A DNA stretch of 64,000 nucleotides from Vreelandella zhuhanensis (GCF_009793355.1 NZ_WTKP01000006.1:124001-188000); one strand, 5' to 3'. Shown: positions 1 to 8,635, counted from the stretch's first letter. Numbers and translations: made by a program. Notes: generated from the letters alone by a model not told the origin.

Positions 1-1
1 C

Positions 2-193
2 GCCATTGTGCAGGGGATTATCACCATGGCGCACCATATGGAGCTGGTGGTGATCGCCGAGGGCATTGAAGAGCGCGAGCAGCAGGAGGATCTGGTGCGT
101 CGTGAATGCGATCTGCTCCAGGGCTTTCTTTTCGCCAAGCCCATGCCGTTAAAAGACCTGCTGAGCCTGCCCGACTTCCTGCCCCACCCATAA
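2..193 (+). CDS. EAL-domain protein, C-terminal end (cut by window edge)
   Basis: The reading frame is open from the first bases and ends at the TAA at 191-193. The peptide contains the signatures of the last part of an EAL (cyclic-di-GMP phosphodiesterase) domain: VIAEGIEE, then a stretch ending in the QGFLFAKPMP motif that closes EAL barrels. EAL proteins hydrolyse c-di-GMP and act in the motile/sessile switch. The upstream sensory or GGDEF part is outside the window, so neither the full architecture nor catalytic competence can be judged. A rho-independent terminator follows about 80 bp downstream. Confidence 0.85.
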   Translation, partial: AIVQGIITMAHHMELVVIAEGIEEREQQEDLVRRECDLLQGFLFAKPMPLKDLLSLPDFLPHP

Positions 194-217
194 CAACCCC
201 CAGCGTCAGCCAATCGG

Positions 218-249
218 GTAGGAGCCTGACTTGTCGGGCGAGCCCTGGG
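218..249 (+). repeat. REP-type repeat, GTAG-headed
   Basis: The segment starts GTAGGAGCCTGACTTGTC and continues with GGGCGAGC. It is a diverged copy of the reverse complement of the repeats at 2827-2876 and 2931-2980. The GTAG head followed by an imperfect palindrome is typical of bacterial REP elements mobilised in trans by RAYT-type transposases. It lies between the EAL gene and its terminator. Confidence 0.6.
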
Positions 250-275
250 GTTTGTCCTTTCTGATAATGAAAACT

Positions 276-314
276 AAGGCTGGGATGGTAGAATGCCGCC
301 CAGCCTTTTTTTTT
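276..314 (+). terminator. Rho-independent terminator
   Basis: AAGGCTGGG (276-284) and CCCAGCCTT (299-307) form a perfect 9-bp stem with a 14-nt loop, followed by an unbroken T run to 314. It ends transcription of the EAL-domain gene. Confidence 0.9.
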
Positions 315-368
315 GCTGTTTGGCCATCAACGGTCACTAACCCAATCTCGTTTCATTAATAGGTTCAC

Positions 369-452
369 ATGAATACCTTCCCGTTCTGGCTGACGCCTTA
401 TGGCGCATTGGCAATGTCGGCGGCAGTGTTGCAGCACCGCAGCCTCAAATGA
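369..452 (+). CDS. Possible 27-codon leader ORF overlapping the O-antigen-ligase-like gene
   Basis: An ATG at 369 opens a 27-codon frame (MNTFPFWLTPYGALAMSAAV and seven more residues) that ends in TGA at 450-452. The stop overlaps the ATG of the next gene as ATGA. The overlap suggests translational coupling, because the downstream start has no clear Shine-Dalgarno sequence of its own. The peptide is short and partly hydrophobic, so it could be a leader peptide or a chance frame. No family is recognisable. This is inference from geometry only. Confidence 0.3.
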   Translation: MNTFPFWLTPYGALAMSAAVLQHRSLK

Positions 453-1756
453 CACGCTTGAACAATATTTGGGTGTTGCTGTTCGGCGCCCTGTTGATCG
501 GGGTGCCATGGGGCTATGCCGTGATCCCGTTGCTGGCGGGCGGCTCGTTATTGCTCTGGCTGGGCATGCGGCCGAGAAGCATCCGGCGCCTGCAGTGCCT
601 GGACCGGGACGATGCCTGGCTGTGCCTGGCATTGCTTGTTTTTGGTGGCGTATGGCTCGCCGATGTAGGGCGTAGCGGGCACTGGCCGGTGGGCCAGGGC
701 AACCAGGGGGTGATGCTGCCGCTCTGGCCGCTGCTGGCGGCGGCCTTTCTGGCAGGGCTGCGCTTACGGCCCCTGACGCCTGGGGTGTTATGGGCCGCGG
801 TGAGTCTCGGCGCCCTGGGCGCGGGCAGCATTGCACTGTATGAACGCTTGATCATCGGGCATGCCCGGGCCGCCAACGGCATGAATGCGATCCCCTTTGG
901 CAACCTTTCGCTGTTGCTGGGTGGGCTGTCTTTTATCGGCGCCCTCTGGTGCATGCGGGGCGCCAAGACCCAGCATAAAAGCCTGCTGGCGCTTACCCTG
1001 GTCGCGGGGCTGGCCGGCATGCTGGGCTCGCTGTTGTCCGGTACCCGCGGGGGCTGGATTGCGGCACCGCTATTGTTGTGGGTGATCTACCGGGCGGCCC
1101 GCGAGGTGCTGTCGTTGGCGTGCCTGCATCGGCTGGCGGCGGGGATGCTAATGCTGCTGATCGCGGTGGTGATGGTGCCGCAAAGCGGGGTGCGCGATCG
1201 CGTGGCGCTGGCGGTGAGCAATGTAGAGGCTTACTGGACCCAGGATGTGCGCGGCACCTCGGTCGGGTTGCGCCTGGAAATGTGGCGGGCCGGCGGCAGC
1301 TTGTTTGTCGAGCGACCTTGGCTCGGCTGGGGAGAGGGGGCGCTTGAGGTGGCCAGAGACGACCTGGTGGCGGAGGGACGATTGCACCCGGGCATCAGCC
1401 GGCATGATCAGCTGCACAGCGACCTGATCGATACCGCCGCGCGGCGCGGAAGCCTGGGGCTGCTAAGCCTGTTGCTGCTGTATGGCGTGCCGATCGGGCT
1501 GTTCTGGAAACACCTGCGAGCGCCCGGCGCTGGCGCGGAAATACGCTTGCTTGCCGCCGCCGGCATGATGGTGCCGGTGGCGTTCATCGATTTCGGCCTC
1601 ACCCAGTCCATGCTGCGCGATGCGCGTGGTCTGAGTGGTTATCTGGGCTTGCTGGTCATCTGCTGGACGGTGCTCAGGCAAGCTCAAGTCTCTGCGCCTG
1701 ACGCCGCCTTGCGCAGGGGATCAGCGACTTGGTTATCGAAGCGCTGCACCGGATAA
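449..1756 (+). CDS. O-antigen ligase / Wzy-like polytopic membrane protein
   Basis: The 435-residue protein has roughly ten to twelve hydrophobic segments spread over its length. A larger hydrophilic loop near residues 255-330 contains a WLGWGEGALE-like segment and a conserved-looking HDQLHSD stretch. That loop, and the GSLLSGTRGGW motif near residue 190, fit the O-antigen ligase / polymerase superfamily (WaaL, Wzy and related), which transfers or polymerises lipid-linked glycans on the periplasmic side of the inner membrane. No glycosyltransferase genes are adjacent, so the substrate is unknown. The start at 449 overlaps the stop of a small upstream frame. The family call is fairly safe; ligase versus polymerase is open. 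Confidence 0.75.
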   Translation: MTRLNNIWVLLFGALLIGVPWGYAVIPLLAGGSLLLWLGMRPRSIRRLQCLDRDDAWLCLALLVFGGVWLADVGRSGHWPVGQGNQGVMLPLWPLLAAAFLAGLRLRPLTPGVLWAAVSLGALGAGSIALYERLIIGHARAANGMNAIPFGNLSLLLGGLSFIGALWCMRGAKTQHKSLLALTLVAGLAGMLGSLLSGTRGGWIAAPLLLWVIYRAAREVLSLACLHRLAAGMLMLLIAVVMVPQSGVRDRVALAVSNVEAYWTQDVRGTSVGLRLEMWRAGGSLFVERPWLGWGEGALEVARDDLVAEGRLHPGISRHDQLHSDLIDTAARRGSLGLLSLLLLYGVPIGLFWKHLRAPGAGAEIRLLAAAGMMVPVAFIDFGLTQSMLRDARGLSGYLGLLVICWTVLRQAQVSAPDAALRRGSATWLSKRCTG

Positions 1757-1788
1757 ATCCCTGTCTAGAGACGCGAGATAAAAACCCC

Positions 1789-2694
1789 ATGCCTGTAGCA
1801 CTGCCTCGCCATTTGGCGATTTTACTGCTGATGACGGTAGCCACGTTGTTTGCTGCCAACCACGTCTCGGCACGGCTGGCCTTTGACGACGGTGCCGGGC
1901 TGCTGCTGGCCGTGTTGATGCGCTCCGGGGTGGCCTGCGTGATCTTGGCGGCATTGGTGATCGGGCAAAAAAAGCGCCTGCGACTGCCGGCGGGGACATG
2001 GCCGTGGCAGCTGGCGGTGGGGCTGCTCATCACGCTGCAGAGTGTTTTTCTCTACTCGGCGGTAGCGCGCCTGCCGGTGGTGATCGCGCTGCTGCTGGTC
2101 AACACCTTTCCCATTCAGCTGGCGCTGATCAGCTGGGCGCTGGGCGGGCGGCGGCCGACGCTGCGTCAGTGCCTATTCATGGGCACCATCCTGATCGGGC
2201 TTCTGGTGGTGCTGGATATTCCCACCTGGTTGAAAGAGGCGGAGAGCCTCGGCCCCGCCTGGACGCAAGGTATCGGTCTGGGGCTGGCGGCGGCGTTCTG
2301 CTTTGCCAATGCGTTGTGGATCACCGAGCACCGCTTAAGTGCGCTCAGCAGCACCGTGCGCAGCTACCTGACCATGCAGACGGTGTTTATCGCCATCATC
2401 ATTGCCGGCATGCTGGGCGTTATGCCCGGCGGGCTGGCACTGCCGGCAAGCAGCACCGGCTGGCTGGGGCTGACGTTCTTGGCGCTACTTTACGCCACCG
2501 CCTTTTCGACACTGTTTATTTTCGTGCCGCGCCTGGACATGGCGCGCAACGCGCCGGTGATGAACGTTGAGCCGGTGGCATCGCTAATCATTGGCTACGT
2601 CGTGCTGGGGCAAATGCTCAACCCCAGCCAGCTTGTCGGCGGCGCCGTGGTGCTCAGCGGCATCGTGATGATGGGGCTTTCCAAAGGTCGCTGA
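1789..2694 (+). CDS. DMT-superfamily (EamA) transporter
   Basis: This 301-residue inner-membrane protein has about ten transmembrane helices in two repeated EamA halves, the hallmark of the drug/metabolite transporter superfamily. Each half ends in a helix with the usual small-residue pattern; the second contains NVEPVASLIIGYVVLGQ, the typical conserved last EamA motif. Such proteins export amino acids, metabolites or drugs; the substrate here is unknown. The ATG at 1789 is preferred because an upstream in-frame start at 1729 would overlap the preceding gene and add a polar extension before the first helix. The gene is 32 bp downstream of the O-antigen-ligase-like gene and may be co-transcribed with it. 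Confidence 0.85.
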   Translation: MPVALPRHLAILLLMTVATLFAANHVSARLAFDDGAGLLLAVLMRSGVACVILAALVIGQKKRLRLPAGTWPWQLAVGLLITLQSVFLYSAVARLPVVIALLLVNTFPIQLALISWALGGRRPTLRQCLFMGTILIGLLVVLDIPTWLKEAESLGPAWTQGIGLGLAAAFCFANALWITEHRLSALSSTVRSYLTMQTVFIAIIIAGMLGVMPGGLALPASSTGWLGLTFLALLYATAFSTLFIFVPRLDMARNAPVMNVEPVASLIIGYVVLGQMLNPSQLVGGAVVLSGIVMMGLSKGR

Positions 2695-2724
2695 TGATGT
2701 GGTATTGGTAGGAAGGGCGCCCCC

Positions 2725-2761
2725 GTAGGAAATGGGGGAACGGGTCCATCCCATTTCCTAC
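2725..2761. repeat. Perfect inverted repeat downstream of the EamA gene
   Basis: GTAGGAAATGGG (2725-2736) pairs perfectly with CCCATTTCCTAC (2750-2761) across a 13-nt loop. No T tract follows, so it is a weak candidate for a simple terminator. The GTAGG head resembles the REP elements just downstream, so it may be a REP-derived hairpin. Confidence 0.6.
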
Positions 2762-2826
2762 CCTGTATCAGTTGGGTGGGGTTGACGGGTGGGAGGGCGA
2801 TTCATCGCGCGAGGGGTTACCTGCAA

Positions 2827-3030
2827 AGGGCAACCATCAAAAGCTCGCCCGATAAATCAGGCTCCTACCAATCCACTGCCACCACCCCGTAGGAGCTGGC
2901 TTCAGCCGGCGATTGGCGCCGTAGGCGGCTAGGGCAACCATCAAAAGCTCGCCCGATAAATCAGGCTCCTACCAATCCACAGCCACCCCCCGTAGGAGCT
3001 GGCTTCAGCCGGCGATTGGCGCCGTAGGCG
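2827..3030. repeat. Tandem pair of REPIN-like units
   Basis: Two near-identical units of about 100 bp lie in direct tandem at 2827-2927 and 2931-3030. Each unit holds one GTAG-headed REP on the minus strand (its complement reads AAAGCTCGCCCGATAAATCA in the + orientation, followed by GGCTCCTAC) and one on the plus strand beginning GTAGGAGCTGGCTTCAGCCG. The two REPs face each other, as in REPIN/BIME units. The second REP occurs at 2889-2927 and 2992-3030. With the short remainder up to 3153 this accounts for the intergenic stretch 2695-3153; no gene was seen there. Confidence 0.75.
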
Positions 3031-3153
3031 CCTGGCCGTTCTGGATCACGAGCGCATGGTTAACGATTGCAGCGCTGATCGTTGCTAGCGGTGCGGCCCC
3101 GAAGGGCAATGGTCTATGCTATAAACCAACGTCCATTATCTTGGAGCAAGGCA

Positions 3154-3495
3154 ATGAATCATCCGCAGCTCGATATGCCGCTCATCCGTAAGCGCCTGGA
3201 GAACCAGCGCCGGGCGCTGCTCGCTGAGAGTCTCGAGAGCCTGGCGTCTCGGGGGACTGTGATGCTGGATCAAACCGCGGTGGGGCGCCTTTCGCGCATG
3301 GATGCCCTCCAGGCCCAGGCCATGGCCGAGGCCGAGGAAGATCGGCGTCAGTTGCAGATCAGGCGCATCGACAATGCCCTTTTACGCATCGACAATGCAG
3401 AGTTGGGTGAATGTATCGAATGCGGCGAGTGGATCGGCACCCGCCGCTTGGAAAGCGATCCTACCTTGCTCAAGTGCATCGAGTGCGCAGCCTGA
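3154..3495 (+). CDS. DksA/TraR-family zinc-finger protein
   Basis: The 113-residue protein has a helical N-terminal part and a C-terminal C4 zinc finger: CIEC, 17 residues, then CIEC, the DksA/TraR finger spacing. It is shorter than DksA (about 150 residues) and lacks most of the long coiled coil, so it belongs with the short DksA-like proteins. Family members bind the RNA polymerase secondary channel and modulate initiation, sometimes without ppGpp. The ATG at 3154 has GGAG at 3142-3145; an upstream in-frame start at 3082 adds residues unlike the family. The gene is convergent with ttrA, 16 bp apart. Confidence 0.85.
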   Translation: MNHPQLDMPLIRKRLENQRRALLAESLESLASRGTVMLDQTAVGRLSRMDALQAQAMAEAEEDRRQLQIRRIDNALLRIDNAELGECIECGEWIGTRRLESDPTLLKCIECAA

Positions 3496-3511
3496 GGTCG
3501 TCCGACCGACG

Positions 3512-6500
3512 TTAGACGTCGATAGGGGTCACGCGGATCGGCAAGCCCTGACGCACGGCGGCGCCGCTGATCGGCTCCAGCCAGGTGCCGTCCACGTTGC
3601 GGGTGGGATCCTTGAAGCCCAGGTCGTTGATGTTGATGCCTGCGCGCAGCCATTCGAGGTCGGGCTGGGACTCGCCGTCGATCACATGGGGGGTGGCCCC
3701 CAGATCACGGTGGCCGTAGCCGTGCTCGATGCCCAGCGCCCCCGGCATCACCCCCTCGCCGACCAGCGCCAGGGCCACCACGCTGCCGCCGGGACTCTCG
3801 ATACGGATGGTGTCGCCATGGGAGATGCCGAAACGCTCGGCGTCCTGGCGGTGCATCATCACCGGGTTGTAGGGCTTGATCATGCGCAGTCGCTCGAGAC
3901 CGATGGCGTAGGAGTTCATCAGGTTCGACTTGAACGAGAACGCCAGCAGCGGCCACTCTTCCTCGGTGAATACCTCGCGCATGGCGCGCCCGTCGGCCAG
4001 CGGCGGCAGGCCGTGGCAGGGCACACCGCGGTTGGGCTGGCCACTCTGGGTGTTGATGCTGGTGCCCACCTGCTCGTTGTAGACGCACAGGGTGCGCTTC
4101 CAGGCGCTGGTGAGGTTCTGGCCCTTGAAGTGGTCCTTGAAGTCCTCGAAGCGCCCACCGCGGGCGTAGAGGTAGGCCACCGGGCCGCGCTCCTCGGGCT
4201 TGAGGGTGCGCGCCAGGCGCGGCATCAGCGGTGCCAGGCCGGCATGCTGGATGTCGCTCGCGTCGGCGGCGGGCAGTGGCTCGCCCTGCATGGCCACGTT
4301 GGCGGCGGCGCGCAGGAAGAAGTCCTCGGCACGGTTGAGCGGGTGCAGCTTGCCCTCGGCATCGGGGATCGCCTCGTCGCCGAAACCGGGCAGGCCCAGA
4401 CGCTTGGCGGTGGCGATGAAGAAGCTCTCCATGGAGACCGGCTCGCCTTCCGCGGTCTGCTGCTGGCGCGGTTCCACCACCGGCCAGCAAGCGGTGGTCA
4501 TCTTGCCCAGATTGCCCTTCCAGGCACCGGTAAAGCCCCACACTTCGTACATCACCGAGTCCGGGACGATATAGTCGGCGTAGCGGTTGGTCTCGTTGAG
4601 GAAACCGTCGATGGCCACGAACAGCCCCAGGCGCTTCGGGTCCTTGAGCTTCTCGGCGATCAGCGCTTCAAGGCCCGCCTGGCCGTAGATGGGGTTGGCC
4701 ATGCAGCCGATCACTGCCTTGATCGGGTAGGGGTAGCCGTCCAGCGCCGAGGACAGGTGCTCGGTGAGAATGGGCGGCGCCAGCGAGCGCCAGGGGGCCC
4801 GGGCCGGATAGGGGTCCTCGCCGGCGGCCACCTTGCGCTGGTACTCGGAGGACTTCTCGTAGGGAAAGCGCGAGCGGGACAGAAACAGGCCCTGGGGGCC
4901 GCGCTTGCCGGGGAAGTTGGCCAGGTCGTAGCGGGGGCCTTCGCCGACGCCGTTGAACTGGCCGCCGCCCATGGCGCTGCCGCCCTTGCGGTTGTGGTTG
5001 CCGGCCAGCACGTTGAGCATCTGCATGCCGAAGGCGGCGTAGAAGCCGTTGCCCGACATCATGCCGCCGTGGGAGTTGGTCACCGCGCGGCGCCCGTGAC
5101 TGGCGAAGCGCCGCGCCAGGTCAATGATGGTGGCCTCGGGGATGCCGCAGTGCTCGGCGTACTCGGCCAGGCCGTGCTCGTTGGCGGCCTCGCGCAGCAG
5201 GGTCATGCTGCTCTTGACGCGCACGCTGTTGCCATCGGCCTGCGCCACCTCGCGGTCGACGAACAGCTCGGCGGCCATCACCTGGGTGCCTTGCACCAGG
5301 TCGCCGTCGGCCACCACCATGGGCAGGTCGGCCTCGCTTCCGGCCTCGGCCTGGCCCAGGTCGCTGGCGCGCAGGAAGCGGCCGCGGCGCGGGTGGCCCT
5401 CGGTATCGATCACCAAATGGGTGGCGTTGGTGTGGGTCGCCTCACCGGCGGCCTCGGCGGCGGGCTGGCCGGGAAGCTCGAGGAAGTCCTTGGCGTAGCC
5501 CGCGTTGTCGAGCAGCCACTGGATCATGCCCATGGCCAGGGCGCTGTCGCTGCCCGGGCGGATCGCCACCCAGCGGTTGTGATCGGCGGCGTGGGAGACC
5601 GAGGCGTTGAGTGCCGGGTCGATCACCACGTAATCCAGGCTGCCGGCGGCGCGCGCCTGGGCGATCAGGCGGCCCTGGCGCTTGAAGGGGTTGCCGGCCT
5701 GGCTGGGGGCGGTACCTACATAGAGGATGAAGCGGGCGTTCTGGATGTCGGGCTTGGTATGGGCGTTCTTGGCCAGGTCATCCATCACCGCGCCAGAGCC
5801 CATGCGATAGGCCAGCCCGCAGTAGGAGCCGTGGTGGCCGTAGTTACGGGTGGCAAAGGCGTTGAAGGTGAAGCGTTTGAGCAGCGCGGAGCGGCCGTAG
5901 TCGGTGGCCTCCATCACCATCAGCTGGTTGGCCTTCGGGCCGTACTCGGGGTTCTCCGGGTCGATCAGGGTGTCGTGGTCGTGGATGGCGCGTAGCCCAT
6001 CCACGTCGCCCTCGCCGAACAGATCGCCGCCCTCGCAGACCTCCTCGATCAGCTGCTCGAAGGAGACCTTCTGCCACTCGCGGCCGCCGCGGCCGCCCAC
6101 CCGCTTGAGGCAATGGGTCACACGGAAGGGGCTGTCGATCTGCGCCATCATGGCGTTGCCGCGGGCACAGGCGGTGGAACGGTTCTGCTGACCCTGGTCG
6201 CCATAGGCGCTCAGCCCGCGCAGCGCATCCACCACCGGGGTGCGCATTGGCAGGTGCTCGTCGGCGGAGAGCGGGTTGTAGGGATTGCCGGAGACGCGCA
6301 GCACCTGATCGGTGGCGTTGTCCACGCGCACCCGTACGCCGCACTTGGTGGTGCAGCCGTAGCAGACGGTGAAGGCCACACGCTGGTCGGGGTTGAGGGT
6401 CAGCTCGCCACTCTGGGGGTCGACGCTGTATTCCGGCGCCAGGGAGTTGCCGTGGATGCGATCCTTCGGCTTCTCGCCCGCGCTGCCGGTGACGCCCTTG

Positions 6501-6613
6501 CCCATCTTGAGCAGCGGGTCGGCGTAGCCGGCGACGAAGGTGGCGGCGCCGCCAGCGGCGACAGCACCTTTCATGAAGCGGCGACGTGATTTGTCTACAG
6601 AAGACTTAGCCAT
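3512..6613 (-). CDS. ttrA: Tetrathionate reductase catalytic subunit A
   Basis: A 1033-residue molybdopterin oxidoreductase with a twin-arginine signal (RRRFMKGAVAAGG near residues 10-22) for export of the folded enzyme. Cys84, Cys87, Cys91 and Cys149 form the pattern that holds the N-terminal 4Fe-4S cluster. HGSYCGLAYR supplies the probable Mo-ligand Cys. Segments such as EEVCEGGDLFGEG and the C-terminal GAAVRQGLP match what I recall of Salmonella TtrA, and the length agrees (about 1020). The enzyme reduces tetrathionate to thiosulfate in anaerobic respiration. The gene is last in ttrBCA and overlaps ttrC by 8 bp, with AAGGAA before its ATG. Arsenate or selenate reductase relatives are less likely given gene order. 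Confidence 0.9.
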   Translation of the reverse strand: MAKSSVDKSRRRFMKGAVAAGGAATFVAGYADPLLKMGKGVTGSAGEKPKDRIHGNSLAPEYSVDPQSGELTLNPDQRVAFTVCYGCTTKCGVRVRVDNATDQVLRVSGNPYNPLSADEHLPMRTPVVDALRGLSAYGDQGQQNRSTACARGNAMMAQIDSPFRVTHCLKRVGGRGGREWQKVSFEQLIEEVCEGGDLFGEGDVDGLRAIHDHDTLIDPENPEYGPKANQLMVMEATDYGRSALLKRFTFNAFATRNYGHHGSYCGLAYRMGSGAVMDDLAKNAHTKPDIQNARFILYVGTAPSQAGNPFKRQGRLIAQARAAGSLDYVVIDPALNASVSHAADHNRWVAIRPGSDSALAMGMIQWLLDNAGYAKDFLELPGQPAAEAAGEATHTNATHLVIDTEGHPRRGRFLRASDLGQAEAGSEADLPMVVADGDLVQGTQVMAAELFVDREVAQADGNSVRVKSSMTLLREAANEHGLAEYAEHCGIPEATIIDLARRFASHGRRAVTNSHGGMMSGNGFYAAFGMQMLNVLAGNHNRKGGSAMGGGQFNGVGEGPRYDLANFPGKRGPQGLFLSRSRFPYEKSSEYQRKVAAGEDPYPARAPWRSLAPPILTEHLSSALDGYPYPIKAVIGCMANPIYGQAGLEALIAEKLKDPKRLGLFVAIDGFLNETNRYADYIVPDSVMYEVWGFTGAWKGNLGKMTTACWPVVEPRQQQTAEGEPVSMESFFIATAKRLGLPGFGDEAIPDAEGKLHPLNRAEDFFLRAAANVAMQGEPLPAADASDIQHAGLAPLMPRLARTLKPEERGPVAYLYARGGRFEDFKDHFKGQNLTSAWKRTLCVYNEQVGTSINTQSGQPNRGVPCHGLPPLADGRAMREVFTEEEWPLLAFSFKSNLMNSYAIGLERLRMIKPYNPVMMHRQDAERFGISHGDTIRIESPGGSVVALALVGEGVMPGALGIEHGYGHRDLGATPHVIDGESQPDLEWLRAGININDLGFKDPTRNVDGTWLEPISGAAVRQGLPIRVTPIDV

Positions 6614-7814
6614 GGCTGGGAGTTCCTTCAGAATTTTCCGCAGCGCTCTGGGCGGCGGGGTGTGCAGGGGCGGGGGTTACAGGTGACAGATCGGCAGCAC
6701 TGCCGCCTTGGCGGGCCTGGCGCCACGGCACGAAGAGGTCGATCAGCAGGATGGCAGCGAGCCACAGGCCGAAGGTGCCGACGATGCCCAGGATGCCGGA
6801 GGAGCCGGCGGGGATGCCGTAATGGTGGAAGCCGGCGCTGTGGCGGGCCACGGTCTGCACGTCCATCAGCACCACCCAGCGGAACATCCAGCCCACGTGC
6901 AGGGCCACCAGACCGAGCACCCAGGTCCAGGCATAGAGTGCCGGGCGGCGCGGCGCAGGACGACTGAGCAGGTAGAGCACGGCGCCGAACAGGGCCAGGC
7001 CGGTCAGGCCGCCCCAGAGGGCGGTGCTGCGCCACTCGGCGCTGCCGCGTACCGACTGCATGGCCGCAGCCACCGAGCCGACGTCGGCGTTGATACCGTC
7101 GAGGAACCAGCTGCCGGCGACCAGGCCCGCCACCAGGCAGGCGCCCAGCATCACCTTGAGCATCTGGCCACTGACCACGGTGCTGCGCTCACCGGTCACA
7201 GGATTGAGCACCAGAATCAGCCCGGCGGCGGCGATAAAGCCGGTGGCCACGAACATCGGCGGCAGCCAGACGGTATTCCACAGCGGTCGGGCCTTGACGA
7301 TGGCCACCTCGGCGCCGGTATAGAGCATGATGCCGGTGGAGAGGGCCAGCGTACAGAGGCCCACCAGCACCAGCAGGGCGCGCGGGGTGGGAGAGTCACC
7401 CAGCGACAACCAGCGGGCAATGAACCCTGCGATGCCGGGCGCCTGGCGATTGGCCTGCAGCGCCGGGCGCCAGGCCAGCCACGCCAGCACGATCACACCC
7501 ACCACATAGAGCGGAAGGATCAGGCTGCCGACGGACATCCAGGAGTGGCTGTTGGCATAGGCGTAGAAGTGCCAGAAGCGCAGCGGCTGGTGCAGGTCGG
7601 CGAGCAGCGCCACCGGGGCCACCAGGGTGGTGGCCAGGCAGGCGAGCAGCGCCAGGCGCGCGGTGGGTAGCCACTTCTGTTTGCCGAATACCAGCGCCGG
7701 TGCGGCCAGCCACAGGGTGGCGTAGGACAGCGCAATCATGAAGAAGTACTGTACTGCCCAGGGATACCAGGCGATGTCATAGCGCGGGGCGAGCAGCTCA
7801 ATGGTGGAATTCAT
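6606..7814 (-). CDS. ttrC: Tetrathionate reductase membrane subunit C (NrfD-like)
   Basis: This 402-residue protein has about nine to ten hydrophobic helices and belongs to the NrfD/PsrC/TtrC quinol-oxidising anchor family. In tetrathionate reductase it takes electrons from menaquinol or ubiquinol and passes them to the iron-sulfur subunit TtrB. It starts YDIAWYPWAVQYFFMIALSY, an early conserved helix. It is somewhat longer than the enterobacterial protein, with a polar proline/alanine-rich tail. The start overlaps the end of ttrB by 17 bp and has AAGGAG upstream; its end overlaps ttrA by 8 bp, so the three genes form one translationally linked operon. Confidence 0.88.
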   Translation of the reverse strand: MNSTIELLAPRYDIAWYPWAVQYFFMIALSYATLWLAAPALVFGKQKWLPTARLALLACLATTLVAPVALLADLHQPLRFWHFYAYANSHSWMSVGSLILPLYVVGVIVLAWLAWRPALQANRQAPGIAGFIARWLSLGDSPTPRALLVLVGLCTLALSTGIMLYTGAEVAIVKARPLWNTVWLPPMFVATGFIAAAGLILVLNPVTGERSTVVSGQMLKVMLGACLVAGLVAGSWFLDGINADVGSVAAAMQSVRGSAEWRSTALWGGLTGLALFGAVLYLLSRPAPRRPALYAWTWVLGLVALHVGWMFRWVVLMDVQTVARHSAGFHHYGIPAGSSGILGIVGTFGLWLAAILLIDLFVPWRQARQGGSAADLSPVTPAPAHPAAQSAAENSEGTPSHG

Positions 7815-8574
7815 AGCCCATCTCCTTGCCGTGGGGGTCGAGGACGTCCAGGGCCACCGGCTCGGCCTGGGGACGGGTGACGAAGCGCTCGTCCATGCCG
7901 AGGTAGAAGACCTGGGGCATTGTGTTCTTCTCGGGCTGCAGCACCATCAGGGCGTCGCCGTGCTCAGCGATCATGCGGCTGATCTGGCTCTCGGGGTCGC
8001 GCATGTCGCCAATGATCCGTGCGCCGCCCACGCAGCTCTCCACGCAGGCCGGCAGCAGGCCGGCTTCGAGACGATGGGCGCAGAAGGTGCACTTGTCGGC
8101 GGTCTGGGTACGCTCATTGATGAAGCGGGCGTCGTAGGGGCAGGCGTTGACGCAATAGGCGCAGCCCACGCAGCGGTCGCTGTCGACCACCACGATGCCG
8201 TCCTGGCGCTGGAAGGTGGCCTCCACCGGGCACACCGGCACGCAGGGTGGGTTTTCGCAGTGATTGCACAGGCGGGGCAACATGAAGGTGGCAACCTCGC
8301 CGGTCTCCTGGTGCTCCACCTCGTACTGGGCGACGGTGGTGCGGAAACTGCCCAGCGGCGCGGCGTTCTCGATATGGCACGACACGGTGCAGGCTTGGCA
8401 GCCGATGCACTGGCGCAGATCGATAAGCATGCCGTAGCGCTTGGTAGGGTCGCCTTCACGGCGGGGCGGCTGCTGATTGATGCCGGCGTTGGCAACGCTC
8501 GATAGCGGTACCAGGGCAGCCCCCGCACTCAAGCGAGCCAGCTGGCCGAGAAGGGAGCGGCGAATGGGATCCAT
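7798..8574 (-). CDS. ttrB: Tetrathionate reductase iron-sulfur subunit B
   Basis: The 258-residue protein carries four ferredoxin-type Cys clusters in order: CIGCQACTVSC, CNHCENPPCVPVC, CVGCAYCVNAC and CTFC with a distal CVESC. This is the four 4Fe-4S arrangement of TtrB/DmsB-type electron-transfer subunits. The N-terminus has a twin-arginine-like signal (IRRSLLGQLARLSAGAALV), consistent with a periplasm-facing TtrA-TtrB module. It is the first gene of ttrBCA. An FNR-type site lies about 90 bp upstream. No ttrSR sensor pair is next to it; the neighbouring two-component system resembles dsbRS instead. Confidence 0.9.
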   Translation of the reverse strand: MDPIRRSLLGQLARLSAGAALVPLSSVANAGINQQPPRREGDPTKRYGMLIDLRQCIGCQACTVSCHIENAAPLGSFRTTVAQYEVEHQETGEVATFMLPRLCNHCENPPCVPVCPVEATFQRQDGIVVVDSDRCVGCAYCVNACPYDARFINERTQTADKCTFCAHRLEAGLLPACVESCVGGARIIGDMRDPESQISRMIAEHGDALMVLQPEKNTMPQVFYLGMDERFVTRPQAEPVALDVLDPHGKEMGYEFHH

Positions 8575-8635
8575 GGGGCCTCCGGTGGCCGATGAAGAGA
8601 GTGCTCCGCAGTGGTGCGAGCGCGTTCGATATCGG

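Noticed and set aside
2689..3153. CRISPR-like repeat array
   Set aside because: Only two 100-bp units with internal REP palindromes; no short repeats with unique spacers and no cas genes.
3302..5995. 897-codon open frame on the plus strand opposite ttrA
   Set aside because: It lies antisense to a full, motif-complete ttrA. Its product is low-complexity Gly/Val/His/Ala with no recognisable domain, a usual mirror of GC-rich coding DNA.
6708..7670. 320-codon frame opposite ttrC
   Set aside because: Antisense to an NrfD-type membrane gene; very polar Gly/His/Gln-rich product typical of a mirrored hydrophobic gene.
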